From contig NZ_JACHWR010000001.1 of the NCBI RefSeq assembly GCF_014191495.1, positions 1,860,001 through 1,924,000 on the forward strand: DNA of 64,000 bases, read 5' to 3'. A program made the translations under genes and the position numbers. The stretch comes from Nocardioides soli (GTDB taxonomy: Bacteria; Actinomycetota; Actinomycetes; Propionibacteriales; Nocardioidaceae). The notes below the pieces were generated by a model. It ran no database searches. It had not been told where the DNA came from and worked only from the letters and a program-made list of their open reading frames with translations. Shown one piece after another: positions 8,977-16,812 of this stretch; within the stretch, counting starts at the first letter, position 1; the number at the start of each line of letters is the position of its first letter.

Positions 8977-9501
8977 GTGGACTTCATCCGGTACGCCGAG
9001 GCCGCGGCCTCGCTGCTCAACGCCGACCTGTCGGAGGTCGGCGGCCTGACGGCGTGCCTCCACGACCGGCCGCGGCTCCAGGAGCGCGCGACCGACCGCG
9101 ACTGCATGCTGCTGCGCCGCCTCCAGCGCGAGCTGCGGCCCGTCTTCGACGCGGGCACCGCCGGCGATGTCGCCGGGGTCACCGACGGACTGAACGCGCT
9201 GCTCGCCCGGCACCCCATCACCCCGCAGCTCTCCGACCACGACGGCCAGGGCCTGCACCTGCACGTCGCGACCGGGGTCGGCGTCGCCGAGCAGCTCGTC
9301 GGCGAGTCGATCCTCGGTCTCGCCATGCTCGTGTGCGACCTCGGGGCGGACCGGCTCGGGGTCTGCTCGTCGGCGCCGTGCACCAACGTCTTCGTGGACG
9401 CCTCGCCCAACCGGTCGCGACGCTACTGCTCCGACCGGTGCTCGTCGCGGGCCAACGTCGCGGCATACCGCGCCCGCCGGCGGGCCGTCGCGCAGACCTA
9501 G
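8977..9501 (+). CDS. CGNR zinc-finger / ABATE-domain protein
   Basis: The 174-residue protein has an N-terminal ABATE-like stress domain (residues 1-125) and a C-terminal zinc finger: CSSAPCTNVFVD..SRRYCSDRC, close to the CGNR type, with four cysteines in C-x4-C and C-x3-C spacing. Such proteins are viewed as putative transcription factors. The GTG at 8977 follows TATGAT by 6 bases and the preceding stop by 7, so it may be transcribed both with the upstream gene and from its own leaderless promoter. Confidence 0.8.
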   Translation: MDFIRYAEAAASLLNADLSEVGGLTACLHDRPRLQERATDRDCMLLRRLQRELRPVFDAGTAGDVAGVTDGLNALLARHPITPQLSDHDGQGLHLHVATGVGVAEQLVGESILGLAMLVCDLGADRLGVCSSAPCTNVFVDASPNRSRRYCSDRCSSRANVAAYRARRRAVAQT

Positions 9502-9523
9502 CCGTCCGACGTAGCGTCGGTCC

Positions 9524-9928
9524 ATGAGAGGACGGATCACGCACGACACCAACCCGGACCGCGACGCCCGCAAGGACTACTGGGGCGTGGTCCTGGACTC
9601 CCCGGCGCCCGGGGCACTGGCCCGGTTCTACGCAACCCTGCTGGAGTGGGAGGTCGCCGACGACGCCCCCGACTGGGTGACGCTGCGGGCACCCGACGGC
9701 GTGGCGTACCTCGGGTTCCACCTCAACGAGCAGCACGTCCGGCCGACCTGGCCCTCGACGGCGGAACGGCCGCAGCAGCAGCTGCACCTGGACTTCGAGG
9801 TGCAGGATCTCGCGTCCGCCTACCAGCATGCGGTCGAGCTCGGGGCGACGCCGGCCGAGTTCCAGCCCCAGGACAACGTGCGGGTGATGCTCGATCCCGA
9901 CGGCCACCCGTTCTGCCTGTACAGCTGA
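9524..9928 (+). CDS. VOC (glyoxalase-like) family protein
   Basis: A 134-residue protein with two βαβββ-type halves of the vicinal oxygen chelate fold: a first half from YWGVVLDSPAPGALARFYATLLEWEV and a second half from LHLDFEVQDLASAYQHAVELGA ending DPDGHPFCLY. H72-like and D/E positions could bind metal, but the reaction cannot be read. ATG 9524 lies 6 bases after TAGCGT. It sits between the CGNR gene and XPB without overlap. Confidence 0.82.
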   Translation: MRGRITHDTNPDRDARKDYWGVVLDSPAPGALARFYATLLEWEVADDAPDWVTLRAPDGVAYLGFHLNEQHVRPTWPSTAERPQQQLHLDFEVQDLASAYQHAVELGATPAEFQPQDNVRVMLDPDGHPFCLYS

Positions 9929-9958
9929 ATCCTTCGCCGGTTCCGTAGGATCTCCTGA

Positions 9959-11599
9959 GTGCACGATGGTCCCCTGATCGTCCAGTCCGACAAGACGCTC
10001 CTCCTCGAGGTCGACCACGAGCTGGCCGACGACTGCCGCAAGGCGATCGCGCCGTTCGCGGAGCTCGAGCGGTCGCCCGAGCACGTGCACACCTACCGGC
10101 TCACGCCGCTCGGCCTCTGGAACGCCCGCGCCGCCGGCCACGACGCCGAGCAGGTCGTCGACACCCTGCTGACCTACAGCCGGTACGCCGTCCCGCACGC
10201 GCTGCTCGTCGACGTCGCCGAGACGATGGCCCGCTACGGACGGCTGCGCCTGGAGAAGCACCCCACCCACGGGCTGGTGCTGTCGTCGACCGACCGACCG
10301 GTGCTCGAGGAGGTGCTGCGCGCCAAGAAGATCGCGGGCATGCTCGGCGCCCGCATCGACGACGACAGCGTGGTCGTGCACGGCTCCGAGCGCGGCAACC
10401 TCAAGCAGGCACTGCTCAAGCTGGGCTGGCCGGCCGAGGACTTCGCGGGCTACGTCGACGGCGAGGCGCACCCGATCGCCCTCTCGGAGGTCGACTGGTC
10501 GCTGCGCACCTACCAGCGCGAGGCGGCGGAGTCCTTCTGGCACGGCGGCTCCGGCGTGGTCGTGCTCCCCTGCGGCGCCGGCAAGACCCTGGTCGGCGCT
10601 GCGGCGATGGCCGAGGCACAGGCGACCACGCTGATCCTGGTCACCAACACGGTCTCCGCGCGGCAGTGGAAGGACGAGCTGGTGCGGCGTACCTCGCTCA
10701 CGGCGGACGAGATCGGCGAGTACTCCGGCGCGGTCAAGGAGATCCGGCCGGTCACCATCGCGACGTACCAGGTGCTGACGACCAAGCGGAAGGGCGTCTA
10801 CCCGCACCTCGAGCTGCTCGACGCGCGCGACTGGGGCCTGATCGTGTACGACGAGGTGCACCTGCTGCCCGCGCCGATCTTCCGGATGACCGCCGACCTG
10901 CAGGCGCGGCGCCGGCTCGGCCTGACCGCGACGCTGGTGCGCGAGGACGGCCGCGAGGGCGACGTGTTCTCGCTGATCGGGCCGAAGCGGTACGACGCCC
11001 CGTGGAAGGACATCGAGTCGCAGGGCTGGATCGCGCCGGCCGACTGCGTCGAGGTGCGGGTGACCCTGCCGACCAGCGAGCGCCTGGCCTACGCGACCGC
11101 CGAGCCCGAGGAGCGCTACCGGCTCGCGTCGTGCACGCACCACAAGATCTCGGTCGTGGAGTCACTGGTGCGCTCCCATCCGGGCCAGCCGACGCTGGTG
11201 ATCGGGCAGTACATCGACCAGCTCGACGAGCTCGCCGCCGCCCTGGACGCCCCCGTGATCAAGGGCGAGACGACGGTTCGCGAGCGGCAGCGGCTCTTCG
11301 ACGCCTTCCGGTCCGGCGAGGTCGGGCTGCTGGTGGTCTCCAAGGTCGCGAACTTCTCGATCGACCTGCCCTCCGCCGAGGTCGCGATCCAGGTCTCCGG
11401 CTCGTTCGGCTCGCGACAGGAGGAGGCCCAGCGCCTCGGCCGGCTGCTGCGCCCGAAGTCGGAGGGCAAGACCGCGCACTTCTACACGATCGTCTCCCGC
11501 GACACCGTCGACGCCGACTTCGCCGCGAACCGGCAGCGCTTCCTCGCCGAGCAGGGGTACGCGTACCGGATCGTCGATGCGGAGGACGTCGGGGCGTGA
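9959..11599 (+). CDS. XPB/ERCC3-type DNA repair helicase
   Basis: A 546-residue superfamily 2 helicase. Motif I is PCGAGKT (204-210), motif II DEVH (298-301), motif III LTATLVRED containing the XPB-specific RED triad (328-330), and motif VI QRLGRLLRPK near 480. Residues 1-175 hold the XPB-type damage-recognition-like domain. The family melts DNA 3' to 5' and is linked to nucleotide excision repair. Start GTG 9959 is 7 bases after TAGGAT, hence leaderless. It ends 49 bases before the first CRISPR-like repeat. It lacks an HD domain, so it is not a Cas3. Confidence 0.93.
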   Translation: MHDGPLIVQSDKTLLLEVDHELADDCRKAIAPFAELERSPEHVHTYRLTPLGLWNARAAGHDAEQVVDTLLTYSRYAVPHALLVDVAETMARYGRLRLEKHPTHGLVLSSTDRPVLEEVLRAKKIAGMLGARIDDDSVVVHGSERGNLKQALLKLGWPAEDFAGYVDGEAHPIALSEVDWSLRTYQREAAESFWHGGSGVVVLPCGAGKTLVGAAAMAEAQATTLILVTNTVSARQWKDELVRRTSLTADEIGEYSGAVKEIRPVTIATYQVLTTKRKGVYPHLELLDARDWGLIVYDEVHLLPAPIFRMTADLQARRRLGLTATLVREDGREGDVFSLIGPKRYDAPWKDIESQGWIAPADCVEVRVTLPTSERLAYATAEPEERYRLASCTHHKISVVESLVRSHPGQPTLVIGQYIDQLDELAAALDAPVIKGETTVRERQRLFDAFRSGEVGLLVVSKVANFSIDLPSAEVAIQVSGSFGSRQEEAQRLGRLLRPKSEGKTAHFYTIVSRDTVDADFAANRQRFLAEQGYAYRIVDAEDVGA

Positions 11600-11648
11600 T
11601 CGTCGCTCCGCGGGCGACCGGGGGTCCTGAGATGCGCCGATACGCTGT

Positions 11649-11738
11649 GTCAGCCCCGCGCCAGCGGGGTTGATCCGCGAAACGGGGACAACGTCCGCCG
11701 AGCGTGGACATGCTCCCTGCGGACGCGGGGTCGATCGG
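11649..11738 (+). CRISPR. Degenerate two-repeat mini-CRISPR upstream of cse1
   Basis: Repeat 1 spans 11649-11677 and repeat 2 spans 11710-11738, each 29 bp, with one 32-bp spacer (11678-11709). The start-to-start distance is exactly 61 bp, the type I-E period. Each matches the actinobacterial I-E repeat pattern (CCCCGC-N4-GCGGGG-ATGAACC) at about 22 of 29 positions. Repeat 1 keeps a perfect CCCCGC/GCGGGG stem; repeat 2 has CCCTGC, still pairable through one G-U. A TACGCT box at 11641-11646 could be its -10, though transcription would then start inside repeat 1. The pair lies 94 bases before the cse1 start, in the same orientation. Confidence 0.7.
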
Positions 11739-11831
11739 TTCTTGTTTGCGCGATCACAAGTCTTGAACAGAAAAGGAGACAACCCGCCACAGAACCTTGC
11801 CCGCGGACTCACGGTACGTGACGCTCGCCGG

Positions 11832-13442
11832 GTGACGTCAGCGGGATTCGATCTGGTGACCCGGCCCTGGATCAGGGCGCGGACACTGGACGGCTCCGTC
11901 GCCGACCACGCGCTCGCCGACGTGCTCGGCACGGCGCCGGACCTCGCCGGGCTCGCCGGCGAGGTCCCGACCCAGGACGCTGCCATGCAGCGGCTGCTGC
12001 TGGCCGTGCTCCGTCGCAGCTATCCGGAGGTCCGCTCACCGCGGGAGTGGGCACGGCTCTGGGACGCCGGTCGTTTCGACATCGATCGCGTGCGGGACTA
12101 CCTCAACGGCCATCGGGACCGGTTCGACCTGCTCCACCCGACCACGCCGTTCTACCAGGTGGCCGAGCTGCGCACGGCGAAGGGCGAGCTGACCGAGCTC
12201 GCACGGCTGATCCCCGACATCCCGGCCGGCCACCAGTACTTCACGACGCGAGCAGGTGACGAGCTGCGGTCGATGTCCTTCGCCGAGGCCGCCCGGTGGA
12301 TCGTGCACTGCCAGGCGTACGACGCGAGCGGCATCAAGTCCGGCGCCGTCGGCGACGAGCGGGTGAAGAACGGCAAGGGCTACCCGATCGGCATCGCCTG
12401 GTGCGGGTGGCTCGGCCTGGTCGTCGCCGAGGGGCGCAGCCTCTTCGAGACGCTGATGCTCAACCTGCAGGCGATGCGCACGCTGCCTCCGGCCGAGGTC
12501 GACCTCCCGGTCTGGGAGCGACCACCACAGGGACCGGGCGTCGAGGTCGGCCACGAGCTCCCGGCCGGGCCGGCGGACCTGCTCACCTGGCAGAGCCGCC
12601 GGATCCGGCTCGGGCACGACGGCCAGCGCGCGACCGGCGTACTCATCGCGAACGGCGATCCCCTGCACGCGCGCGGCCTGGTCGAGACCGAGCCGATGAC
12701 GAGCTGGCGCTTCAGCGAGGCGCAGACCAAGGCCACCCAGAGCCCCACTCCGGTGTACATGCCGCGGACACACCGACCCGATCGGGCGGTGTGGCGCGGC
12801 CTCTCCGCGCTGCTCGCGCGGGACGACAGCGCGGCTCGCACGCGCGCCGGCGGCTGGCTCGAATGGCTCGCAGAGCTCCGGTCGGCGGGTCATCTGGCAG
12901 CCGACCACCCACTCCGGCTGCACACGATCGGCATGGAGTACGGCGTGCAGAGCGCCGTCATCGCCGACATCGCCGACGACGCGCTGAACCTCCGCCTGGC
13001 GGTGCTGACCGACGAGGACCTCACCGGCATCGCCGTGGCGGGCGTGGACGACGCCGACGCCGCCGTCCGGGCTCTGGGCCAGCTGGCGGCCGACCTCGTG
13101 CGCGCCTCCGGCGGCGGCCGCGAGCTGGCCGGCGTCAGCCGCGACGATGCGCGCGAGCAGGGCTACGCCGCCCTCGACCCGGACTTCCGCCGGTGGATCG
13201 CCGGACTGCGGGCCGACACCTCGCGGAACGACGCACGCACGGCCTGGCAGGTCCGCGTCCGTCAGGTGGTCTCCACGCTGGGCCACGAGCTGTTGGACAG
13301 GGCCGCCCCGACAGCCTGGGCCGGTCGCACCGACGACAGCGGCCGACCGATCAATGGCGCGACCGCGGCCAGCTGGTTCCACATCGATGTCAAGAAGGCG
13401 CTGCCACTCGCCCACCCGTCCCTGGAAGGAGCTGTGTCATGA
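11832..13442 (+). CDS. casA: Cse1/CasA, large subunit of type I-E Cascade
   Basis: The 536-residue protein opens FDLVTRPWIRARTLDG, the typical Cse1 start, and contains the conserved block LLHPTTPFYQV, then AARWIVHCQAYDASGIKSGAVGD in two parts, and GYPIGIAWCGWLG. Cse1 recognises the PAM and, in normal systems, recruits Cas3. The GTG at 11832 is chosen because family proteins begin here; the frame stays open to 11670 but that stretch does not resemble Cse1. No strong ribosome site precedes it; an AGGAG lies farther up at 11775. It overlaps cse2 by 4 bases. Length is usual, and no truncation is seen. Confidence 0.92.
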   Translation: MTSAGFDLVTRPWIRARTLDGSVADHALADVLGTAPDLAGLAGEVPTQDAAMQRLLLAVLRRSYPEVRSPREWARLWDAGRFDIDRVRDYLNGHRDRFDLLHPTTPFYQVAELRTAKGELTELARLIPDIPAGHQYFTTRAGDELRSMSFAEAARWIVHCQAYDASGIKSGAVGDERVKNGKGYPIGIAWCGWLGLVVAEGRSLFETLMLNLQAMRTLPPAEVDLPVWERPPQGPGVEVGHELPAGPADLLTWQSRRIRLGHDGQRATGVLIANGDPLHARGLVETEPMTSWRFSEAQTKATQSPTPVYMPRTHRPDRAVWRGLSALLARDDSAARTRAGGWLEWLAELRSAGHLAADHPLRLHTIGMEYGVQSAVIADIADDALNLRLAVLTDEDLTGIAVAGVDDADAAVRALGQLAADLVRASGGGRELAGVSRDDAREQGYAALDPDFRRWIAGLRADTSRNDARTAWQVRVRQVVSTLGHELLDRAAPTAWAGRTDDSGRPINGATAASWFHIDVKKALPLAHPSLEGAVS

Positions 13443-14053
13443 CGACGCAGACCGCTGCGGTCGACGACCCGTTGGAGGAGTTCGTGCACGGCCAGGTGAT
13501 GCGCCTGTGGCACGACTACTCAGCGGACCGGGCCGACGCCGTCGCCACCCTGGCTCGGCTCCGGCGGACATTCCCGCATGGTGGCGAGGTGGCGCCCGAG
13601 TCCTTCGAGCTGTTCGAGCGCGGCTTCCCGACCGAACTGGCCGGCCGCGGGGACGGGCCGTCACCCGCCGAACTGGCGGTCGCGGCGTCGCTGGCGCTCT
13701 ACGCGTTCCACCAGCAGTCGCGTCGCTCCGCCGCCGCTCATCGGCGTGGCGGGCAGTACACGGTCGGCCGAGCCGCGGGGGTGCTGCGCACGCGCACGAA
13801 CCCGCAGGGGGTCGAGCGGCGGCTGCAGGTCATGATCCGGGCGACGTCCGTCGTACCGCTCCTCGAGCACCTTCGCGGCTTCGTCTCGTTGCTCCGGACG
13901 CACGACGTACCGCTGGACTACGCGTGGCTCGCCCGCGACCTCGCGGCGGCGCACAGCCCCGCCGGACTGCGCGGTGTGCGGATGCGTTGGAGCCGTGACT
14001 TCTACCGACCTCGGTCCGCCGAGACCGAGCCGACACCAGGAGACCCCGCATGA
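13439..14053 (+). CDS. casB: Cse2/CasB, small subunit of type I-E Cascade
   Basis: A 204-residue, mainly helical protein with the Cse2 features FVHGQVMRLWHDYSADRADAVATLARLRR at the start and LDYAWLARDLAAAHSPAG..VRMRWSRDFY near the end. Two copies normally line the belly of Cascade and hold the displaced DNA strand. ATG 13439 has GGAAGGA 9 bases before it and overlaps the cse1 stop. The stop overlaps the cas7 start (ATGA). I split the literal motif only for description; it is a single domain. Confidence 0.9.
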   Translation: MTTQTAAVDDPLEEFVHGQVMRLWHDYSADRADAVATLARLRRTFPHGGEVAPESFELFERGFPTELAGRGDGPSPAELAVAASLALYAFHQQSRRSAAAHRRGGQYTVGRAAGVLRTRTNPQGVERRLQVMIRATSVVPLLEHLRGFVSLLRTHDVPLDYAWLARDLAAAHSPAGLRGVRMRWSRDFYRPRSAETEPTPGDPA

Positions 14054-15180
14054 GCACGTTCATCGACATCCACGTCCTGCAGACGGTCCCGTCGAGCAAC
14101 ATGAACCGCGACGACACCGGCCGACCCAAGACCGCGATCTTCGGAGGCGTCCCGCGGGCCCGGGTGAGCTCGCAGGCGTGGAAGCGGGCGACCCGCAACG
14201 ACTTCGGCTGCTACCTGTCGCCGGACGAGCGGGGCGTGCGCACCCGCCGGATCATCGAGGAGCTCGTGGAACGCATCCGCAAGCTCGACGACAGCCTCAC
14301 CCAGGCCGGCGCCATCGCGCACGCGAAGGGCGTGATGACCGCCGCCGGCGTGAAGTTCAAGGCCGCCCGCACGAAGAAGGACGCGACGGCCAGTCCGTTC
14401 GACCTCTCGGAGTACCTGCTGTTCGTCAGCAACCAGCAGCTGGACCGACTCGCCCGGCTCGCGGTCGATGCCGGCGACGACGGGGTGGACAAGGCCGCGG
14501 CCAAGACGGCCATCGACAGCGACCATGGCATCGAGGTCGCGCTCTTCGGACGCATGGTCGCCGACGACACGTCGTTGAACGTCGACGCCTCGGTGCAGGT
14601 GGCCCACGCGATCAGCACCCACGTCGTCGAGCCGGAGTACGACTACTACACCGCCGTCGACGACAAGACCAGCAAGGACGACGAGGACGCCGGCGCCGGG
14701 ATGATCGGCGTGATCGAGTTCAACTCCAGCACCCTCTACCGCTACGCCACCATCGATCTCACCCAGTTGATGGAGAACCTCGGCGACGCCCAGGTCGCCG
14801 GCCGCGCCGTCGAGGCGTTCGCGAGGTCGTTCGTCGTCAGCCTGCCGACCGGCAAGCAGAACAGCTTCGCGCACAGCACCCTCCCCGACGCGATCGTCGC
14901 CCAGGTGCGGGACCGTCGTCCGGTCAACCTCGTCGGGGCGTTCGAACTGCCGATCAGGCCCGACGACACGGCCGCGATCTCGACGCTGTCCGCGCGCGCA
15001 CTGGCTCGACGAGCGGGCGAGGTCGAGCAGCTCGCCGGCACCCCGGTCGCCGGCTTCGTCGTCGCCGGCACGACCGACGCCGGCGACGCGCTCACCGGCG
15101 TGGGCGAGCCCGTCGACCTCGAGACGCTCGGCGCCAGGCTGCGCGACCACGCTGTCGAGGCACTCGGGGGTTCCTCGTGA
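14050..15180 (+). CDS. cas7e: Cas7e/CasC, backbone subunit of type I-E Cascade
   Basis: A 376-residue RAMP protein starting FIDIHVLQTVPSSNMNRDD, the Cas7e signature, followed by RVSSQAWKRATR. Six copies usually form the crRNA-binding filament. Later conserved parts include IGVIEFNSSTLYRYATID and SFVVSLPTGKQNSFAHST. The length is as expected. Overlaps of 4 bases with cse2 and cas5 show one translationally coupled operon. Confidence 0.94.
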   Translation: MSTFIDIHVLQTVPSSNMNRDDTGRPKTAIFGGVPRARVSSQAWKRATRNDFGCYLSPDERGVRTRRIIEELVERIRKLDDSLTQAGAIAHAKGVMTAAGVKFKAARTKKDATASPFDLSEYLLFVSNQQLDRLARLAVDAGDDGVDKAAAKTAIDSDHGIEVALFGRMVADDTSLNVDASVQVAHAISTHVVEPEYDYYTAVDDKTSKDDEDAGAGMIGVIEFNSSTLYRYATIDLTQLMENLGDAQVAGRAVEAFARSFVVSLPTGKQNSFAHSTLPDAIVAQVRDRRPVNLVGAFELPIRPDDTAAISTLSARALARRAGEVEQLAGTPVAGFVVAGTTDAGDALTGVGEPVDLETLGARLRDHAVEALGGSS

Positions 15181-15881
15181 CCGCGCTCCTGATCCGGCTG
15201 GACGGACCGCTGCAGGCGTGGGGCGACGCCAGCCGGTTCGTGCGCCGGCACACCCGCCGCGAGCCGACGAAGAGCGGCGTGATCGGGCTGCTCGCGGCCG
15301 CGCAGGGCCGCCGACGCACCGACCCGATCGAGGACCTCGCCGCCCTGCGGTTCGGGGTCCGCGTCGACCAGCGCGGCCGGCTCGTGCGCGACTTCCAGAC
15401 CGCGATCCGGCGTACCGGCCGCAAGCCGGCGCCGATGCCGCTCTCCTATCGCTACTACCTGGCCGACGCGGCGTTCGTCGCGGGCGTCGAGGGCGACGCC
15501 GAGCTCCTGCACGGCCTGGATCAAGCGCTCCGGACGCCGACCTTCCCGCTCTATCTCGGCCGACGTGCCTGCCCGCCCGCGGACGCCGAGGTGTCGCTGG
15601 GCCTGCGGGACACCACCCTCGACGAGGCGCTTCGCTCCGAGCCCTGGCTGGCCCGCCCGTGGTACCGCAGCCGGCAGGGCAGGACGGTCCACCTGGACCT
15701 GCTGGTCGATGCTCCGCCCGGCACTCCCGACGCGGAGACGACGCGCGATGTACCGCTCAGCTTCGATCCGGTACGCCGGGAGTACGGCTGGCGCGACGTA
15801 CTCCGCCTCGCCCCCGTCGAGATGGCGAACGACCTGGGTCGCGACGAGCCCGACTTCATGGCCGCCCTCGGAGGGGCCTGA
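15177..15881 (+). CDS. cas5e: Cas5e/CasD subunit of type I-E Cascade
   Basis: A 234-residue RAMP protein that binds the 5' handle of crRNA. It opens LLIRLDGPLQAWGDASRF, the Cas5e N-terminal signature, followed by TRREPTKSGVIGLLAAA, and has PTFPLYLGRRACPP in the middle. GTG 15177 overlaps the cas7 stop by 4 bases; a start farther upstream in this frame would lie inside cas7 and lacks similarity. Intact by length. Confidence 0.93.
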   Translation: MTALLIRLDGPLQAWGDASRFVRRHTRREPTKSGVIGLLAAAQGRRRTDPIEDLAALRFGVRVDQRGRLVRDFQTAIRRTGRKPAPMPLSYRYYLADAAFVAGVEGDAELLHGLDQALRTPTFPLYLGRRACPPADAEVSLGLRDTTLDEALRSEPWLARPWYRSRQGRTVHLDLLVDAPPGTPDAETTRDVPLSFDPVRREYGWRDVLRLAPVEMANDLGRDEPDFMAALGGA

Positions 15882-16531
15882 TGTACCTCACCCGGATGTT
15901 CCTCAACCCGGCTCGGCGCGGCACGCGGCAGTTGCTCTCGTCGCCGCAGCGCATGCACGCGGCGGTCCTGGGCTCCTTCCCGCCGGACTCCGAGGTCGAG
16001 ACCGGCGGCGGACGCGTGCTGTGGCGGGTGGACGCGGACCCCCGGGCACACACGCTCCTCTACATCAGCAGCCCGGCGCGGCCCGACCTGACCGCCGTCG
16101 TCGAGCAGGCCGGCTGGCCCGTGTCGGAGTCGACCTGGCAGACCGCCACCCTGGATCGACTGCTCGACCGGCTGGCCGTCGGGCAGCAGTGGCGGTTCCG
16201 GCTGACGGCGAACCCCGTCCACAACGTGGCCATCCCCGGCCAGCGTGGCAAGCGCCTCGGTCACGTCACGGTCGACCAGCAGGAGCAGTGGCTGACCGAT
16301 CGTTCGTCGGGCTGGGGATTCACTACGACCTCCGCCGACGTCACCTCGCGTCGGCGACTCAGCTTCGCACGGCGTACGGACGGCACCGAGCGCACCGTGA
16401 CCGTCTCGGTCGCCACCTTCGATGGCGCTCTGGAGGTCACGGACGTTGACGCGCTGAAGCACTCGCTCGGCCATGGCCTCGGACGGGCCAAGGCCTACGG
16501 CTGCGGGCTGCTGACCCTGGCGCCGCCGTGA
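15881..16531 (+). CDS. cas6e: Cas6e/CasE crRNA endonuclease
   Basis: A 216-residue tandem-ferredoxin RAMP nuclease that cuts the CRISPR repeat stem. It starts MYLTRMFLNPARRG and has His26 in SPQRMHAAVLG, the position of the catalytic histidine in Thermus Cas6e. The C-terminal glycine-rich loop GHGLGRAKAYGCG binds repeat RNA. The enzyme therefore looks active, which matters because the flanking repeats keep a cleavable stem. The ATG overlaps the cas5 stop by 1 base. Its own stop falls at the left edge of a possible relic repeat. Confidence 0.93.
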   Translation: MYLTRMFLNPARRGTRQLLSSPQRMHAAVLGSFPPDSEVETGGGRVLWRVDADPRAHTLLYISSPARPDLTAVVEQAGWPVSESTWQTATLDRLLDRLAVGQQWRFRLTANPVHNVAIPGQRGKRLGHVTVDQQEQWLTDRSSGWGFTTTSADVTSRRRLSFARRTDGTERTVTVSVATFDGALEVTDVDALKHSLGHGLGRAKAYGCGLLTLAPP

Positions 16532-16680
16532 GGCCGATCTCAGGCGAGGATGCCCCCTGGCTTCCTGCTGGGATGCCCGGAGACCGGCCTCGCTCCCCGC
16601 ACGCGCGGGGATGAACCCGTCGGCGCCGCGATCTGTCGTCGACCATGAAGTACTCCCCGCGGCTGCGGGGATGCGCCGGC

Positions 16681-16701
16681 CTGTTCACTCGTCATGAACA
16701 G
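16681..16701 (+). terminator. Short hairpin after the A-B repeats
   Basis: CTGTTCA and TGAACAG form a perfect 7-bp stem around a 7-base loop, followed by ACTTTC. It lies 2 bases after repeat B and could end a transcript coming through cas6e and repeats A-B. A second inverted repeat, CCACCG/CGGTGG, lies at 16738-16756. Confidence 0.4.
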
Positions 16702-16781
16702 ACTTTCGGCGACGGCAGGCGCTCGCGATGCCGGAGTCCACCGAGCGGAACGGTGGCTGGCCAGCGTTCGTGACCCGCGCG

Positions 16782-16812
16782 TTGACATGACAAGATTCAC
16801 CCAACATGTTGG
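16782..16812 (+). promoter_or_regulatory. Possible promoter and palindromic operator before repeats C-D
   Basis: A perfect -35-like TTGACA (16782-16787) is followed 17 bases later by CATGTT, a poor -10. The latter sits inside the perfect palindrome CCAACATGTTGG (16801-16812). Transcription from here would start near 16817, just before repeat C. The stretch is much richer in A/T than its surroundings. Confidence 0.4.

Noticed and set aside
5694..9410. A 1238-residue minus-strand open frame across the FHA and XPB-partner genes.
   Set aside because: Only its last 314 residues show FHA-type sequence. The rest is antisense to a well-supported gene and is Arg/Gly/Pro-rich, as high-GC shadow frames are.
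9959..11599. The helicase next to Cascade as a replacement for Cas3.
   Set aside because: It has the XPB-specific RED motif and damage-recognition-like N-terminus and no HD nuclease; its partner gene lies nearby, as in other actinobacteria. It is a housekeeping repair helicase, and adjacency alone is not evidence.
11670..11831. A 54-residue N-terminal extension of Cse1.
   Set aside because: It covers repeat 2 and the gap DNA, has no Cse1 similarity and no ribosome site. GTG 11832 fits the family start.
16619..16649. Self-matches of the downstream spacer (GTCGGCGCCG) to coding DNA such as 1624 and 25245.
   Set aside because: Ten GC-rich bases occur by chance in DNA of this composition, and neither site lies at a promoter. 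A proper search with PAM is needed.
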